A DNA stretch of 64,000 nt, from assembly GCF_003347605.1 (NCBI RefSeq), contig NZ_QDFZ01000008.1, forward strand, positions 21,469 through 85,468. Reading direction: 5' to 3'. The position numbers and the translations under genes are program-made. A model generated the notes under the pieces. The model was not told where the DNA came from and made no database searches. It was given only the letters and a program-made list of their open reading frames with translations. Within the stretch, counting starts at the first letter, position 1; the number at the start of each line of letters is the position of its first letter. Of this stretch, positions 52,897 to 61,944 are shown piece by piece. The DNA comes from Chryseobacterium sp. KLBC 52 (GTDB lineage Bacteria > Bacteroidota > Bacteroidia > Flavobacteriales > Weeksellaceae).

Positions 52897-53283
52897 ATGA
52901 GAAACTTCGTAGTATATTTTTTAACCGGTCTTTTTCTGCTCTTTGTAGTAGAAAGCAGACTTGACGTTAAAACGCTCCGAAACGACTATAACGGTCACGT
53001 TTCTCATCATATGCCAAAAAGAGCCAACCGCCTGAATCAGACTTTCGAAAAACTCTCTGTTCAGCAAATGGCCGATAATGTAGACAATTCCACTTTAGAA
53101 CTTACCGAAAATGATTTCCAGCTGTCTGATGTATGGCAGGCTGTTATTGTTTTTGCAGGAGTTTTCTCTTTAGTCTATATTTTTGGATTAAAAAGCTATA
53201 AACGATCCAAGCCGGATATTCATGGCTTTGTTCTTGGTTTGGCAACCAAAAGATTTATTCTTATCCGCTCCATTAGAATCTAA
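52897..53283 (+). CDS. Hypothetical bitopic or two-helix membrane protein
   Basis: I place the start at the ATG at 52897 (an upstream in-frame TTG at 52843 precedes the promoter box). 128 residues: a hydrophobic N-terminal segment MRNFVVYFLTGLFLLFVVE, a polar middle (VKTLRNDYNGHVSHHMPKRA; LSVQQMADNVDNSTLEL), and a second helix VWQAVIVFAGVFSLVYIFGL near residue 85, followed by a basic tail. I do not recognise the family. It is 144 bp before an RND efflux operon, separated by a hairpin. Confidence 0.6.
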   Translation: MRNFVVYFLTGLFLLFVVESRLDVKTLRNDYNGHVSHHMPKRANRLNQTFEKLSVQQMADNVDNSTLELTENDFQLSDVWQAVIVFAGVFSLVYIFGLKSYKRSKPDIHGFVLGLATKRFILIRSIRI

Positions 53284-53346
53284 AATTTATCCGTTCTGTT
53301 TATTTTCTGCCTGATGACAGGTGGAAATACCTTGCGTTGTGTATGC

Positions 53347-53387
53347 CGGTAATCATCACACCGTACCTCTTTTATTACCGTTTTTTA
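53347..53387 (+). terminator. Possible terminator ahead of the RND operon
   Basis: CGGTAAT/ATTACCG (53347-53353 with 53374-53380), 20-nt loop, T6 run. Separates the membrane protein from the efflux operon. Confidence 0.5.
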
Positions 53388-53427
53388 TTTCTATCAAAAC
53401 ATTAACGATTATATAAACTCTAGAATT

Positions 53428-54513
53428 ATGATAAAAAGAGTTGCTTCGGGAATTGCGCTGAGTGCCCTTCTGTTGGCGGTTGGCTGCAATAAGAAAAAAG
53501 AAGAAAAAGAAGAAGTTACCGTCTATCCGGTGACGTCCCCTGTGGTAATGGATACCGTAATCAACAAAGAATACGTGGCCCAGATTCAATCTGTAAAAAA
53601 CATTGAAGTGAGAGCTCAGGAAAAAGGTTTCCTGGAAAAAATCTTTGTAGATGAAGGACAGTACGTACAGGCCGGACAAACATTGTTCCGCATCATGCCT
53701 AAACTGTATCAGGCAGAATTATTAAAAGCAAAAGCAGAAGTAGAACAGGCTTCTATTGAACTGAAAAATGCAAGTACACTGGCAGGAAACAACATCGTTT
53801 CTAAAAATGAAAGAGCCATGGCAAAAGCAAAACTGGATGCTGCCAATGCAGAAATGAAACTGGCCCAGATCCACCTTTCTTTTACTGATATCAAAGCGCC
53901 ATTTTCAGGGATTATCAATAGAATTCCACTGAAATTAGGGAGTCTTGTAGATGAAGGCGATTTGTTGACTTCGTTATCAGACAATACAAGTATCTATACC
54001 TATTTCAACGTTTCAGAACCTGAATATTTGAGCTATCAGACTCATGCTGCAGACAGAGGAAGCAATCAGGTTTCTCTGATTACAGCCAACGGAGAAACAT
54101 ATACACAAAAAGGAGAAATTCAGACGATTGAAGGAGAATTCGATAACGAAACAGGAAATATTGCTTTCCGTGCGAAATTCCCTAATCCTGACAAACTTCT
54201 GAGAAACGGAGAAACTGGAAAAGTGCAGATGTCAATGCCTGTTCATAACGCATTGATCATTCCACAGAAAGCTACCTATGAAATTCAGGATCAGAAATAT
54301 GTATTTGTAATTGATAAAAATGGGGTAGCAAAGTCCAGAAATATCAAAGTAGCCTATGAACTTCAGGATTTGTATGTAGTAGGATCAGGAATTTCAAAAG
54401 GAGATCAGATTCTTCTGGAAGGAGTTCAGAAAGTAAAGGATGATCAAAAAGTGAAAACAAAATTCCAGGATCCTAAGAAAGTTCTTCAATCACTGAAATT
54501 AAAAGCAGAGTAG
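53428..54513 (+). CDS. RND efflux periplasmic adaptor (membrane fusion protein)
   Basis: 361 residues, a lipoprotein (lipobox LLAVGCNKK). The lipoyl/hairpin region is VRAQEKGFLEKIFVDEGQYV and SGIINRIPLKLGSLVDEGDLL; a coiled hairpin (about residues 90-160) carries Lys/Glu heptads. The adaptor links the inner-membrane pump to the TolC-type outer-membrane protein. First gene of a three-gene operon (22 bp to the permease). Confidence 0.95.
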   Translation: MIKRVASGIALSALLLAVGCNKKKEEKEEVTVYPVTSPVVMDTVINKEYVAQIQSVKNIEVRAQEKGFLEKIFVDEGQYVQAGQTLFRIMPKLYQAELLKAKAEVEQASIELKNASTLAGNNIVSKNERAMAKAKLDAANAEMKLAQIHLSFTDIKAPFSGIINRIPLKLGSLVDEGDLLTSLSDNTSIYTYFNVSEPEYLSYQTHAADRGSNQVSLITANGETYTQKGEIQTIEGEFDNETGNIAFRAKFPNPDKLLRNGETGKVQMSMPVHNALIIPQKATYEIQDQKYVFVIDKNGVAKSRNIKVAYELQDLYVVGSGISKGDQILLEGVQKVKDDQKVKTKFQDPKKVLQSLKLKAE

Positions 54514-54535
54514 TGGTTCTCTAAAACGAAACAGT

Positions 54536-57500
54536 ATGTTTAAGAAATTCATTCGCAGACCAGTTCTGTCTATAGTAATCTCATTGATTATTGTATTTAT
54601 GGGAATACTGTCATTGGTAAAACTTCCGGTGACCCAGTTCCCATCCATCTCTCCGCCTAAAGTAAATATCACCGCAGAATATCCCGGAGCTAACAACGAA
54701 TTGTTGATTAAATCCGTAGTAATCCCCTTAGAAAGAGGATTAAATGGTGTTCCCGGTATGAAATATATGACCTCAGATGCCGGAAATGACGGGGAAGCTT
54801 CCATTCAGATTGTATTTGATCTGGGAACGGATCCCAATGTAGCTGCAGTAAATGTGCAGAACCGTGTATCTTCAGTGGTCAATAAACTTCCACCTCTGGT
54901 AGTGCGTGAAGGGGTAAAGATCACCCGTGAAGAACCGAATATGTTGATGTACATTAACCTGTACAGTGACGATCCTAAAGCTGACCAGAAATTCCTTTTC
55001 AACTATGCAGATATCAACGTAATGTCTGAATTGAGAAGGGTAAGTGGTGTAGGTTTTGCCGATATCCTGGGAACCCGTGAATATGCCATGCGTATCTGGC
55101 TGAAACCGGATAGATTAACAGCCTATAATATTTCAGCAGATGAAGTAATGGAATCTCTGAATGAGCAGAGTTTGGAAGCTTCCCCTGGAAAAACGGGTGA
55201 AAGTTCCGGAAAACGCTCTCAGTCTTTCGAGTATGTATTAAAATATCCAGGTCGTTTCAATAATGAAAAAGATTACGGAAACATTATTTTAAAAGCAAAA
55301 CCGAACGGAGAATCTGTAAGACTGAAAGATGTTGCCGATATAGAGTTTGGAAGTTCCATGTATGATATTTATTCTACATTGAACGGAAAGCCTTCAGCGG
55401 CAATCACGGTAAAACAATCCTATGGGTCCAATGCAAGTGACGTTATCAAAAATGTGAAAGCATTGATGAAAGATCTTGAAAAAAATAACTTCCCTAAGGG
55501 AATGCATTACGACATTAGTTATGACGTTTCAAGATTCCTGGATGCCTCTATGGAAAAAGTAATCCATACTTTGTTCGAAGCCTTCATCCTGGTTGCTATC
55601 GTAGTATTCCTATTCCTTGGAGACTGGCGCTCAACATTGATTCCGGCATTAGCTGTTCCGGTTTCTTTAGTGGGAACATTTGCGGTAATGTCTGCTTTCG
55701 GAATTACCCTGAATATGATTTCCCTCTTTGCTTTAGTAATGGCGATCGGGGTTGTAGTAGATGACGCGATTGTAGTTATTGAAGCTGTTCACGCCAAGAT
55801 GGAAGAAAAACACCTTTCTCCATTAAAGGCTACCGAAGAAGCAATGCATGAGATCAGTGGAGCAATTATCGCCATTACGCTGGTAATGGCATCGGTATTC
55901 ATTCCGATTGCATTTATGTCCGGACCGGTTGGGGTATTCTACCGTCAGTTCTCTATTACAATGGCTTCATCCATTATTTTATCCGGAGTAGTGGCACTTA
56001 CTTTGACGCCGGCATTATGTGCTTTGATCTTAAGAAATAATCATGGAAAGGCTAAAAAGAAAACTCCGGTTACTCTTTTCCTTGATAAATTCAACAACCT
56101 GTTTACGAAGGGAGCTGGTAGATATGAGAAAATGCTGAATAAAACAGTGACGAAAAAGACAATAACATTGCCGTTACTATTAGCATTTTGTGCCTGTACA
56201 TTCTTCCTGAGTAACTCTTTACCTTCAGGATTTATCCCGGCTGAAGATCAGGGGATGATTTATGCCATTATTCAGACGCCTCCGGGATCTACATTGGAAA
56301 GAACAAACCAGATTGCCAGAGAACTCTTGAGAGAATCTGAAGATATTGATGGAGTACAATCCGTTTCTTCTCTTGCAGGTTATGAGATTTTGACGGAAGG
56401 TACCGGATCCAACTCCGGAACCTGTCTGATCAACCTTAAAAGCTGGGAAGAACGTAAAGAATCTGCTGCAGAAATCATTGAAAAACTGGAAGAAAAAGCC
56501 AAAAATATTCCCGGAGCTAATATAGAATTCTTCCAGCCGCCTTCCGTTCCGGGTTATGGAGCAGCAGGAGGTTTTGAACTTCGTTTGCTGGATAAAGCGG
56601 GAAGTGGAGACTATCATAAAATGGAACAGGTAAGTAATGACTTTGTGAAGGAGCTTAAGAAGCGTCCGGAATTGGGATCAGCATTTACATTCTATTCTGC
56701 GAGTTTCCCACAATATATGCTTAGGATAGATAATGATCTTGCAGAGCAAAAAGGAGTCACTATTGAAAAAGCGATGGATAACCTTTCTACATTGATCGGT
56801 TCCAACTATGAAACGAGTTTCATCCGTTTTGACAGACCATATAAGGTAATTGTTCAGGCTGGTCCTCAATATCGTGCCTTACCAACTGACTTGCTGAAAC
56901 TGTACGTTAAAAACGATAAAGATCAGATGGTTCCGTACTCAGACTTCATGAGATTGGAAAAAGTATACGGATTATCGGAGATTACAAGACACAATATGTA
57001 TAACTCTGCAGAGGTAAGTGGAACTCCGGCACCTGGATATAGTAGCGGACAGGCGATTCAGGCAATTCAGGAAGTTGCGGATAAAACACTTCCAAGAGGT
57101 TTTGGTATCGACTGGGCGGGGATCTCTAAAGATGAAGTAAGCCGTGGTAATGAAGCCATATTTATCTTCCTGGTATGTTTAGGGTTTGTTTATCTGATTC
57201 TTTCCGCACAGTATGAAAGTTTCATCCTTCCGCTACCGGTTATTTTATCCCTTCCGGTAGGTATTTTCGGAGCATTTTTATGCTTAAAACTATTAGGATT
57301 GGAAAACAATATCTATGCACAGGTGGCCATGGTCATGCTAATTGGACTTCTGGGTAAAAATGCCGTATTGATAGTAGAATTTGCCGTACAGAAAAAGGCA
57401 GAAGAAGGAATCCCTGTGGCAAAAGCCGCTATTGAAGGAGCGGCCATTCGTTTCCGTCCGATTTTGATGACATCATTTGCCTTCATTGCGGGGTTGATTC

Positions 57501-57727
57501 CTCTGGTGATTGCAACAGGACCGGGAGCGGTCGGTAACAGAACCATTGGTACTGCAGCAGCGGGAGGAATGTTAATCGGGACCATTTTCGGATTGATGAT
57601 TATCCCCGGACTGTATTATATCTTCGGAACCATTGCCGATAAGTCACGATTGGCCAGATATGAAGAAGAAAATCCTTTAACAGAACAAACTGAACCTTAT
57701 GAACATGATGGAAAATTCGAAGACTAA
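54536..57727 (+). CDS. RND efflux permease (HAE1/AcrB type)
   Basis: A 1063-residue proton-driven drug exporter. It has two repeats of a transmembrane helix followed by large periplasmic loops (RPVLSIVISLIIVFMGILSL at residue 7; ALVMAIGVVVDDAIVVIEAV with the Asp pair of the proton relay at about 405; FIFLVCLGFVYLILSAQYES at about 880). Other segments are GFIPAEDQGMI and GKNAVLIVEFA. Length and layout match HAE1-type multidrug pumps; specificity is unknown. Its 3' end overlaps the TolC gene by 29 bp. Confidence 0.96.
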   Translation: MFKKFIRRPVLSIVISLIIVFMGILSLVKLPVTQFPSISPPKVNITAEYPGANNELLIKSVVIPLERGLNGVPGMKYMTSDAGNDGEASIQIVFDLGTDPNVAAVNVQNRVSSVVNKLPPLVVREGVKITREEPNMLMYINLYSDDPKADQKFLFNYADINVMSELRRVSGVGFADILGTREYAMRIWLKPDRLTAYNISADEVMESLNEQSLEASPGKTGESSGKRSQSFEYVLKYPGRFNNEKDYGNIILKAKPNGESVRLKDVADIEFGSSMYDIYSTLNGKPSAAITVKQSYGSNASDVIKNVKALMKDLEKNNFPKGMHYDISYDVSRFLDASMEKVIHTLFEAFILVAIVVFLFLGDWRSTLIPALAVPVSLVGTFAVMSAFGITLNMISLFALVMAIGVVVDDAIVVIEAVHAKMEEKHLSPLKATEEAMHEISGAIIAITLVMASVFIPIAFMSGPVGVFYRQFSITMASSIILSGVVALTLTPALCALILRNNHGKAKKKTPVTLFLDKFNNLFTKGAGRYEKMLNKTVTKKTITLPLLLAFCACTFFLSNSLPSGFIPAEDQGMIYAIIQTPPGSTLERTNQIARELLRESEDIDGVQSVSSLAGYEILTEGTGSNSGTCLINLKSWEERKESAAEIIEKLEEKAKNIPGANIEFFQPPSVPGYGAAGGFELRLLDKAGSGDYHKMEQVSNDFVKELKKRPELGSAFTFYSASFPQYMLRIDNDLAEQKGVTIEKAMDNLSTLIGSNYETSFIRFDRPYKVIVQAGPQYRALPTDLLKLYVKNDKDQMVPYSDFMRLEKVYGLSEITRHNMYNSAEVSGTPAPGYSSGQAIQAIQEVADKTLPRGFGIDWAGISKDEVSRGNEAIFIFLVCLGFVYLILSAQYESFILPLPVILSLPVGIFGAFLCLKLLGLENNIYAQVAMVMLIGLLGKNAVLIVEFAVQKKAEEGIPVAKAAIEGAAIRFRPILMTSFAFIAGLIPLVIATGPGAVGNRTIGTAAAGGMLIGTIFGLMIIPGLYYIFGTIADKSRLARYEEENPLTEQTEPYEHDGKFED

Positions 57728-59156
57728 AAATATAATCACAGCCATTGCCTTATCGCTTGTACTTGCAAGCTGTAAGGCACCGATGGCGACTGTTATAAAA
57801 GATGAGGTAAAAGAAAATATTCCTCAGAACTTTAATCAGGAAGAACAGCAGGATGCGAATAACAATAGCGGAACAACACCATGGAGGCAGTTTTTTACTG
57901 ATCCAAACCTGGTAACCCTTATTGAAACTGCTTTAAAAAATAATCAGGAACTTCTGATCACGCTGCAGGAGATTGAAATTGCTAAAAGTGGTGTTTTAGC
58001 TAAAAAAGGAAGATTAACCCCGACGGTGTCTGCGGGAATAGGAGCAGGATTGAAAAAAGCAGGCCGCTATACCAGTGAAGGAGCAGGTGATGCTACGACA
58101 CAAATTGAACCGGGAAAAGAAATGCCAGATCCGCTTGGGAATTTTGAAGCTGGATTAAATGCAAGCTGGGAGATTGATATCTGGAAAAAACTGAGAACTG
58201 AGAAAGAATCTGCAGTAGCTCATTATCTTTCTACGGTGGAAGGGAAGAACTTTGTTTTGTCGAATCTTATTGAAGAAGTGGCGGATAATTATTATGAGTT
58301 ATTAGCACTTGATAATCAATTGGATATTATACAACAGTATATCAAGCTTCAGCAAAGAGCATTGGAAATTTCCAAAATTCAGAAAGAAGCTGCTGCTGCA
58401 ACGGAACTGGCTGTGAAAAAATTTGAAGCAGAACTGGCAAAATCCAAAGCTGCAGAATATACAATCCGTCAGCAGATCACGGAGAAGGAAAACGAAATCA
58501 ATGCTCTGCTGGGAAGATATCCACAACCAATTGTGAGAACAAAGGAAAACTTTATGTCTACCATTCCTCCGACGGTTTATACAGGAATTCCATCTCAGTT
58601 ATTAGCCAACCGTCCTGATATCAAGCAGGCCGAGCTGGAATTGAAAGCTTCAAAACTAGATGTGGAAGCGGCAAGAAAAGAGTTTTATCCTTCATTGGAA
58701 ATTTCTGCAACATTAGGGCTGGAGGCTTTTAAACCTTCATATCTTGTTAAATTACCGGAATCAATAGCTTACAATCTTGTAGGTGAACTTGCTGGACCAC
58801 TTATTAACAAGAGTGCAATAAAAGCTAATTTTCAGACGGCAGATGCAAAACAGGTTCAGGCATTGTACGAATATGACAAAACGATTTTGAATGCTTATCT
58901 GGACGTTGCCAATCTAATGTCAAAGGTTAAAAATATTGACCAGTATTATCAATTAAAGTCACAGGAAACCAAAGCCCTGGATCAGTCTATTGATATTGCC
59001 AATCAGTTGTTCCGTAATTCAAGAGCAGATTATCTTGAAGTTCTTTTGAATCAGAGAGATGCTTTGGATGCCAAAATGGAACTTATCGAGGCAAAACAAA
59101 AACAGCTCAGTACTGTAGTCGACATCTATAAAAGTTTAGGTGGCGGCTGGAAATAA
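57699..59156 (+). CDS. TolC-family outer-membrane efflux lipoprotein
   Basis: 485 residues, a lipoprotein (signal ALSLVLASCKAP), with two long helical coiled-coil repeats forming the outer-membrane channel (TPWRQFFTDPNLVTLIETALKNNQEL in two consecutive halves; EIDIWKKLRTEKESAVA; LLANRPDIKQAELELKASKL). The start (57699) overlaps the permease by 29 bp; ATGs at 57705 and 57708 are also possible. Final segment is LEVLLNQRDALDAKMELIEA. Operon closes at the hairpin 59197-59224. Confidence 0.94.
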   Translation: MNMMENSKTKNIITAIALSLVLASCKAPMATVIKDEVKENIPQNFNQEEQQDANNNSGTTPWRQFFTDPNLVTLIETALKNNQELLITLQEIEIAKSGVLAKKGRLTPTVSAGIGAGLKKAGRYTSEGAGDATTQIEPGKEMPDPLGNFEAGLNASWEIDIWKKLRTEKESAVAHYLSTVEGKNFVLSNLIEEVADNYYELLALDNQLDIIQQYIKLQQRALEISKIQKEAAAATELAVKKFEAELAKSKAAEYTIRQQITEKENEINALLGRYPQPIVRTKENFMSTIPPTVYTGIPSQLLANRPDIKQAELELKASKLDVEAARKEFYPSLEISATLGLEAFKPSYLVKLPESIAYNLVGELAGPLINKSAIKANFQTADAKQVQALYEYDKTILNAYLDVANLMSKVKNIDQYYQLKSQETKALDQSIDIANQLFRNSRADYLEVLLNQRDALDAKMELIEAKQKQLSTVVDIYKSLGGGWK

Positions 59157-59196
59157 AACATCATAATTCTATCAATAAACAGTTAATGTTTTTTGG

Positions 59197-59229
59197 AAGG
59201 GTCAATTCTTTTGAGTTGGCCCTTTTTTA
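59197..59229 (+). terminator. Terminator after the RND operon
   Basis: A 9 bp stem (59197-59205 with 59216-59224, one T-G wobble), 10-nt loop, then T-rich end. Confidence 0.8.
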
Positions 59230-59417
59230 TTTTTATGCGACATGTTTTGACGTTGTGGGTCAATATTTTTGCATTGTAATAAAATGAAAATATATATAGG
59301 ATTTAATGATAAATAGTATGATTTACAGGATACCACATAAAAGTGATTTTCGTGTCTTAAAAAATATTAAATTCGCTGCGTTCTAATAAACTAATTACTA
59401 ACTCAAAAAAACATAGA

Positions 59418-59687
59418 ATGAAAAAAATCTATCTCGGTGCATTCACTTTATGCACAGTCCTGGGCGTATCTGCCCAGGAAGTGGTGTGGCAGAAAGACAT
59501 CCAATCCTCTACCCAGGATTTTCTAAGCCAGGTCACCACAACCATTGATCAGCAATACCTTATTACCGGAAGTTCTATACATTCTAAAAGCCAACTGCAA
59601 GCAGCCAGCAGTCAAAAGCAAAACAACGGTTACGATTTTCATTTAGTAAAACTCAATCAACAGGGAGAAGACAAAGTGAGCAGTTAG
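59418..59687 (+). pseudogene. Truncated T9SS/RHS-like secreted protein, N-terminal fragment
   Basis: An 89-codon fragment with a good signal peptide (MKKIYLGAFTLCTVLGVSAQ) and then VVWQKDIQSSTQDFLSQVTT, the start of a large Chryseobacterium secreted protein family with VWEKYFSG-type repeats (recalled). The family sequence breaks after KLNQQGE; the frame ends eight codons later. The body and toxin-bearing C-terminus are missing, so this is a remnant left by a deletion. The sequence right after it, in another frame, reads as a plausible toxin tail. Confidence 0.65.
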
Positions 59688-59803
59688 GATTACCTATTAA
59701 AAAGAGAGAAGATGGTGATTATAACTTTTCGTTTTATGGTCGAAACACAATTTTTAATTCAACCATTATAGGATTACCGCAAATTATTTCAATAAAAAAA
59801 TAA
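59663..59803 (+). pseudogene. Possible C-terminal toxin tail joined out of frame
   Basis: From 59663 the frame shifted by 2 nt is open for 46 codons and reads GRRQSEQLGLPIKKREDGDY followed by NFSFYGRNTIFNSTIIGLPQ and a stop at 59801. It has no start codon of its own and overlaps the fragment above. It looks like the end of a polymorphic toxin, the deleted part of which lay between. This is inference from layout. Confidence 0.4.
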
Positions 59804-59806
59804 AAC

Positions 59807-60227
59807 ATGCAAAATTTTAATTTATTTATTTCAGCAATTGATAATGATAATGATGATCAAATTGAAGATTATAAAAAAAATATTATTAAACAATCCTAAT
59901 GATTTTTTTACTGAATTATCACATTTCGTTGTTAATAATTCAAAAGAATATGATAGGCTACAATATATTGTAGATTTATATAACATATTTGATAGTTCTC
60001 AGAAAGAGTTAGATATTGTGAAAATGGTTGGAAATCTTATATTCTCATTGTACTTAGAAATAATTGATGATCTTGTTAAAAATAAGGAAGAATATTCTAT
60101 ATACAATTATATAGATTTTCTATACACTAATAATTCTTTTTTAAAAAAACACGAACAACTTTTCTTTGAAAAAAGTTTTAATGTTCTAAGCCCCCCGCTG
60201 GCGCGAGCGTCTCGCTCGTGTCGGTGA
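59807..60227 (+). pseudogene. Putative immunity gene split by an A8 frameshift
   Basis: ATG at 59807 opens MQNFNLFISAIDNDNDDQIE and runs into a stop at 59899 after an A8 tract (59873-59880). If one A is removed, the frame continues as DYKKILLNNPNDFFTELSHF and stays open to the TGA at 60225-60227, about 140 residues. The acidic, Asp-rich start and position just after the toxin tail fit an immunity protein. The final residues (PPLARASRSCR) come from the GC-rich palindrome, so the native end may also be lost. The function is inferred. Confidence 0.5.
60192..60224. repeat. GC-rich REP-like palindrome
   Basis: Core CGAGCG-TCT-CGCTCG (60204-60218), extended by a G-T and a C-G pair, inside a 30 bp GC-rich island in AT-rich DNA. 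It overlaps the end of the split immunity-like frame. Composition and palindrome are typical of dispersed REP-type elements; copies elsewhere cannot be checked here. Confidence 0.55.
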
Positions 60228-60297
60228 ATAAAATAAAAAACCAATGGTTTTGTTCTTGTACATCCTTATTAAAATACCATGAATGACTTTATAAACA

Positions 60298-60515
60298 ATC
60301 TCTAGCCACTTAGAAATTACCTCTAACCACTATAGTAAGTCTCTCCAGCCTCTTCATCAAGTGGCTATCGCCGGTTCAGAACTGCCTTCAGCCCCTTAAC
60401 CAACGGCCTCTAGCCAGTTGTATAAGTCCCTCTAACCCCTTATTAAAGTGGTGCCAGGCTCTTACGAAGTACCTATAGCCCCTTGTGGAACTGGGTATAC
60501 CCCCCTTACCCAAGG
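60298..60515 (+). repeat. Ten degenerate tandem repeats of 21-22 nt
   Basis: Ten units anchored on the tetramer AGCC or variant begin at 60304, 60325, 60347, 60369, 60390, 60412, 60434, 60456, 60477 and 60499, that is spacings of 21, 22, 22, 21, 22, 22, 22, 21 and 22. The loose consensus is CCTCTAGCCCCTTA followed by a variable AAAGTG-like end. Units diverge a lot, and the array has no reading frame. Lies between the toxin-immunity remnant and map. Confidence 0.7.
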
Positions 60516-60542
60516 AGGTAGAGAGGGTTGGTGAAGGGGGTA
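60498..60542. repeat. Imperfect inverted repeat closing the 22-nt array
   Basis: 60498-60510 pairs with 60530-60542 (12-13 pairs with one offset) around a 19-nt loop. The right arm is close to a reverse-complement copy of the array unit (TACCCCCTT), so the array may end in an inverted unit. Confidence 0.55.
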
Positions 60543-60607
60543 GTAACCCTATTTTTCAATAAATAGATTTGATTTAAAACTGTACATGTCTGCATATTTT
60601 AATTTCC

Positions 60608-60615
60608 TAACTTTG
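60608..60615 (+). promoter_or_regulatory. -7 box for map
   Basis: TAACTTTG, matching TAnnTTTG, 25 bp before the map ATG at 60641. No -33 element at the standard spacing. The repeat array lies about 90 bp upstream. Confidence 0.55.
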
Positions 60616-60640
60616 TAGTTATCAACAATAATCAAAAAAT

Positions 60641-61405
60641 ATGTCAATCACCAACGAAGATCAGATGCTTGGAATGCAAAAAGTAAGTGAAGCTGTTGCC
60701 TATACGCTGAAGAAGATGATGGATTACGCCGAACCCGGCATGACCACCAAAGATTTGGACGAATATGGAGCCAAAATACTGGAAGGTTTTGGAGCAAAAT
60801 CAGCACCTTATCTGACCTATGGATTTCCAGGCTGGACGTGTATCAGTGTGGACAATGAATTCTGTCACGGGATTCCAACAGATCAAAGGGTTTTGAAAGA
60901 AGGCGATCTGATCAATATTGATGTTTCTGCAGAATTGGATGGATATTGGGCAGATAACGGAGGTTCCTTCGTGATTGGTGAAGATATTCATGGGCATCAA
61001 AAATTGGTGGAGGCTTCCAAAGATATTTTAAGAAAAGCTATCGACAATATCAAAGGCGGTGTCAAAATAGCAGACATAGGACATTTAATGGAAACAGAAG
61101 CAAAGAAAAGAGGTCTTAAAGTTATTAAGAATCTTGCAGGCCATGGAGTAGGGGGAAGCTTACACGAACAGCCTGACGAATTGCTGAACTACAAAAATCG
61201 TTATGATTCCAGACGTTTCAAGCAAAGCTCTGTCGTGGCTATTGAAACATTCATCTCCACCGATTCCAATATTGCTGTAGAATTAAAAGACGGCTGGACC
61301 ATGGTAGGCAATAAAGGCGGTTATATGGCACAGCACGAACATACCATCGTAATCACAGATGGAAAACCAATCATTTTAACCGAAATGAACGAAATTCTGA
61401 ATTAA
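60641..61405 (+). CDS. map: Type I methionyl aminopeptidase
   Basis: Removes the N-terminal Met from nascent proteins. 254 residues. Metal and active-site residues are visible: CHGIPTD (His), NIDVSAELDGYWADNG (two Asp), AGHGVGG (His), VAIETFIST (Glu), QHEHTIVI (Glu). Cytosolic, housekeeping. Chromosomal map genes are usually beside ribosomal protein genes; here it stands alone, so this may be a second copy (inference). Promoter at 60608. Confidence 0.92.
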   Translation: MSITNEDQMLGMQKVSEAVAYTLKKMMDYAEPGMTTKDLDEYGAKILEGFGAKSAPYLTYGFPGWTCISVDNEFCHGIPTDQRVLKEGDLINIDVSAELDGYWADNGGSFVIGEDIHGHQKLVEASKDILRKAIDNIKGGVKIADIGHLMETEAKKRGLKVIKNLAGHGVGGSLHEQPDELLNYKNRYDSRRFKQSSVVAIETFISTDSNIAVELKDGWTMVGNKGGYMAQHEHTIVITDGKPIILTEMNEILN

Positions 61406-61569
61406 ACTAAGATTGTTTATTTCATAGTTAGTAAATCGCAAAGGCGTCAGAATTTCATCATCATTTCTTGCTGAAAATCTCACATTGAGCAAAGTCGAAA
61501 TATTCTTGCGCCTTAAAAAAGCATCATGATTAAAACCCTTTGCGCCCTTGCATTAAAAAAAGCGTTCTT

Positions 61570-61755
61570 TTAATTCCAAAGTTTCATCCAATCAACTTCA
61601 TTCGCTAGTGGTGGCATATCCTTCACCAGATCCCGTACCGTAATCTGACGGATATTATTTTGTTGTGAAATTTTTTCAACAATAGCTGAACTAAGTCCTT
61701 TGCTGTAAGACAGATCTTCTCTTGCGCTGGAGATAATGTGCAGAATATTCTTCAT
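61570..61755 (-). pseudogene. Azoreductase-like N-terminal remnant
   Basis: 61 codons reading MKNILHIISSAREDLSYSKG then LSSAIVEKISQQNNIRQITV and a stop. This is the flavodoxin-like start of FMN-dependent azoreductase (typically about 200 residues), with the NILHIISSAR-x-x-x-SYS FMN-binding motif. The remaining three-quarters are absent, so it is a truncated gene. The tail MKLWN is likely new sequence at the break. Fragment lies between map and the M20 peptidase, near intergenic repeats. Confidence 0.6.
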
Positions 61756-61944
61756 ACTTTTTTCTTTATTCCAATGACGATCCTGTCTTTGTTAAAGGGA
61801 CATGATTATTTGCTTTTTATGAATTTAAAACTGTAAAGGGCGTATTCAATGGATTTACCGATTGAAAAAGCCAGACTTTAAATTGTTGGGCATAAAATAC
61901 TTTGTTATATTTATAGAATAAAATCACCTCACAAACTATCCGCT

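Noticed and set aside
60298..60515. CRISPR array
   Set aside because: Units are 21-22 nt without separate unique spacers, repeats are degenerate, and no cas gene is in the window.
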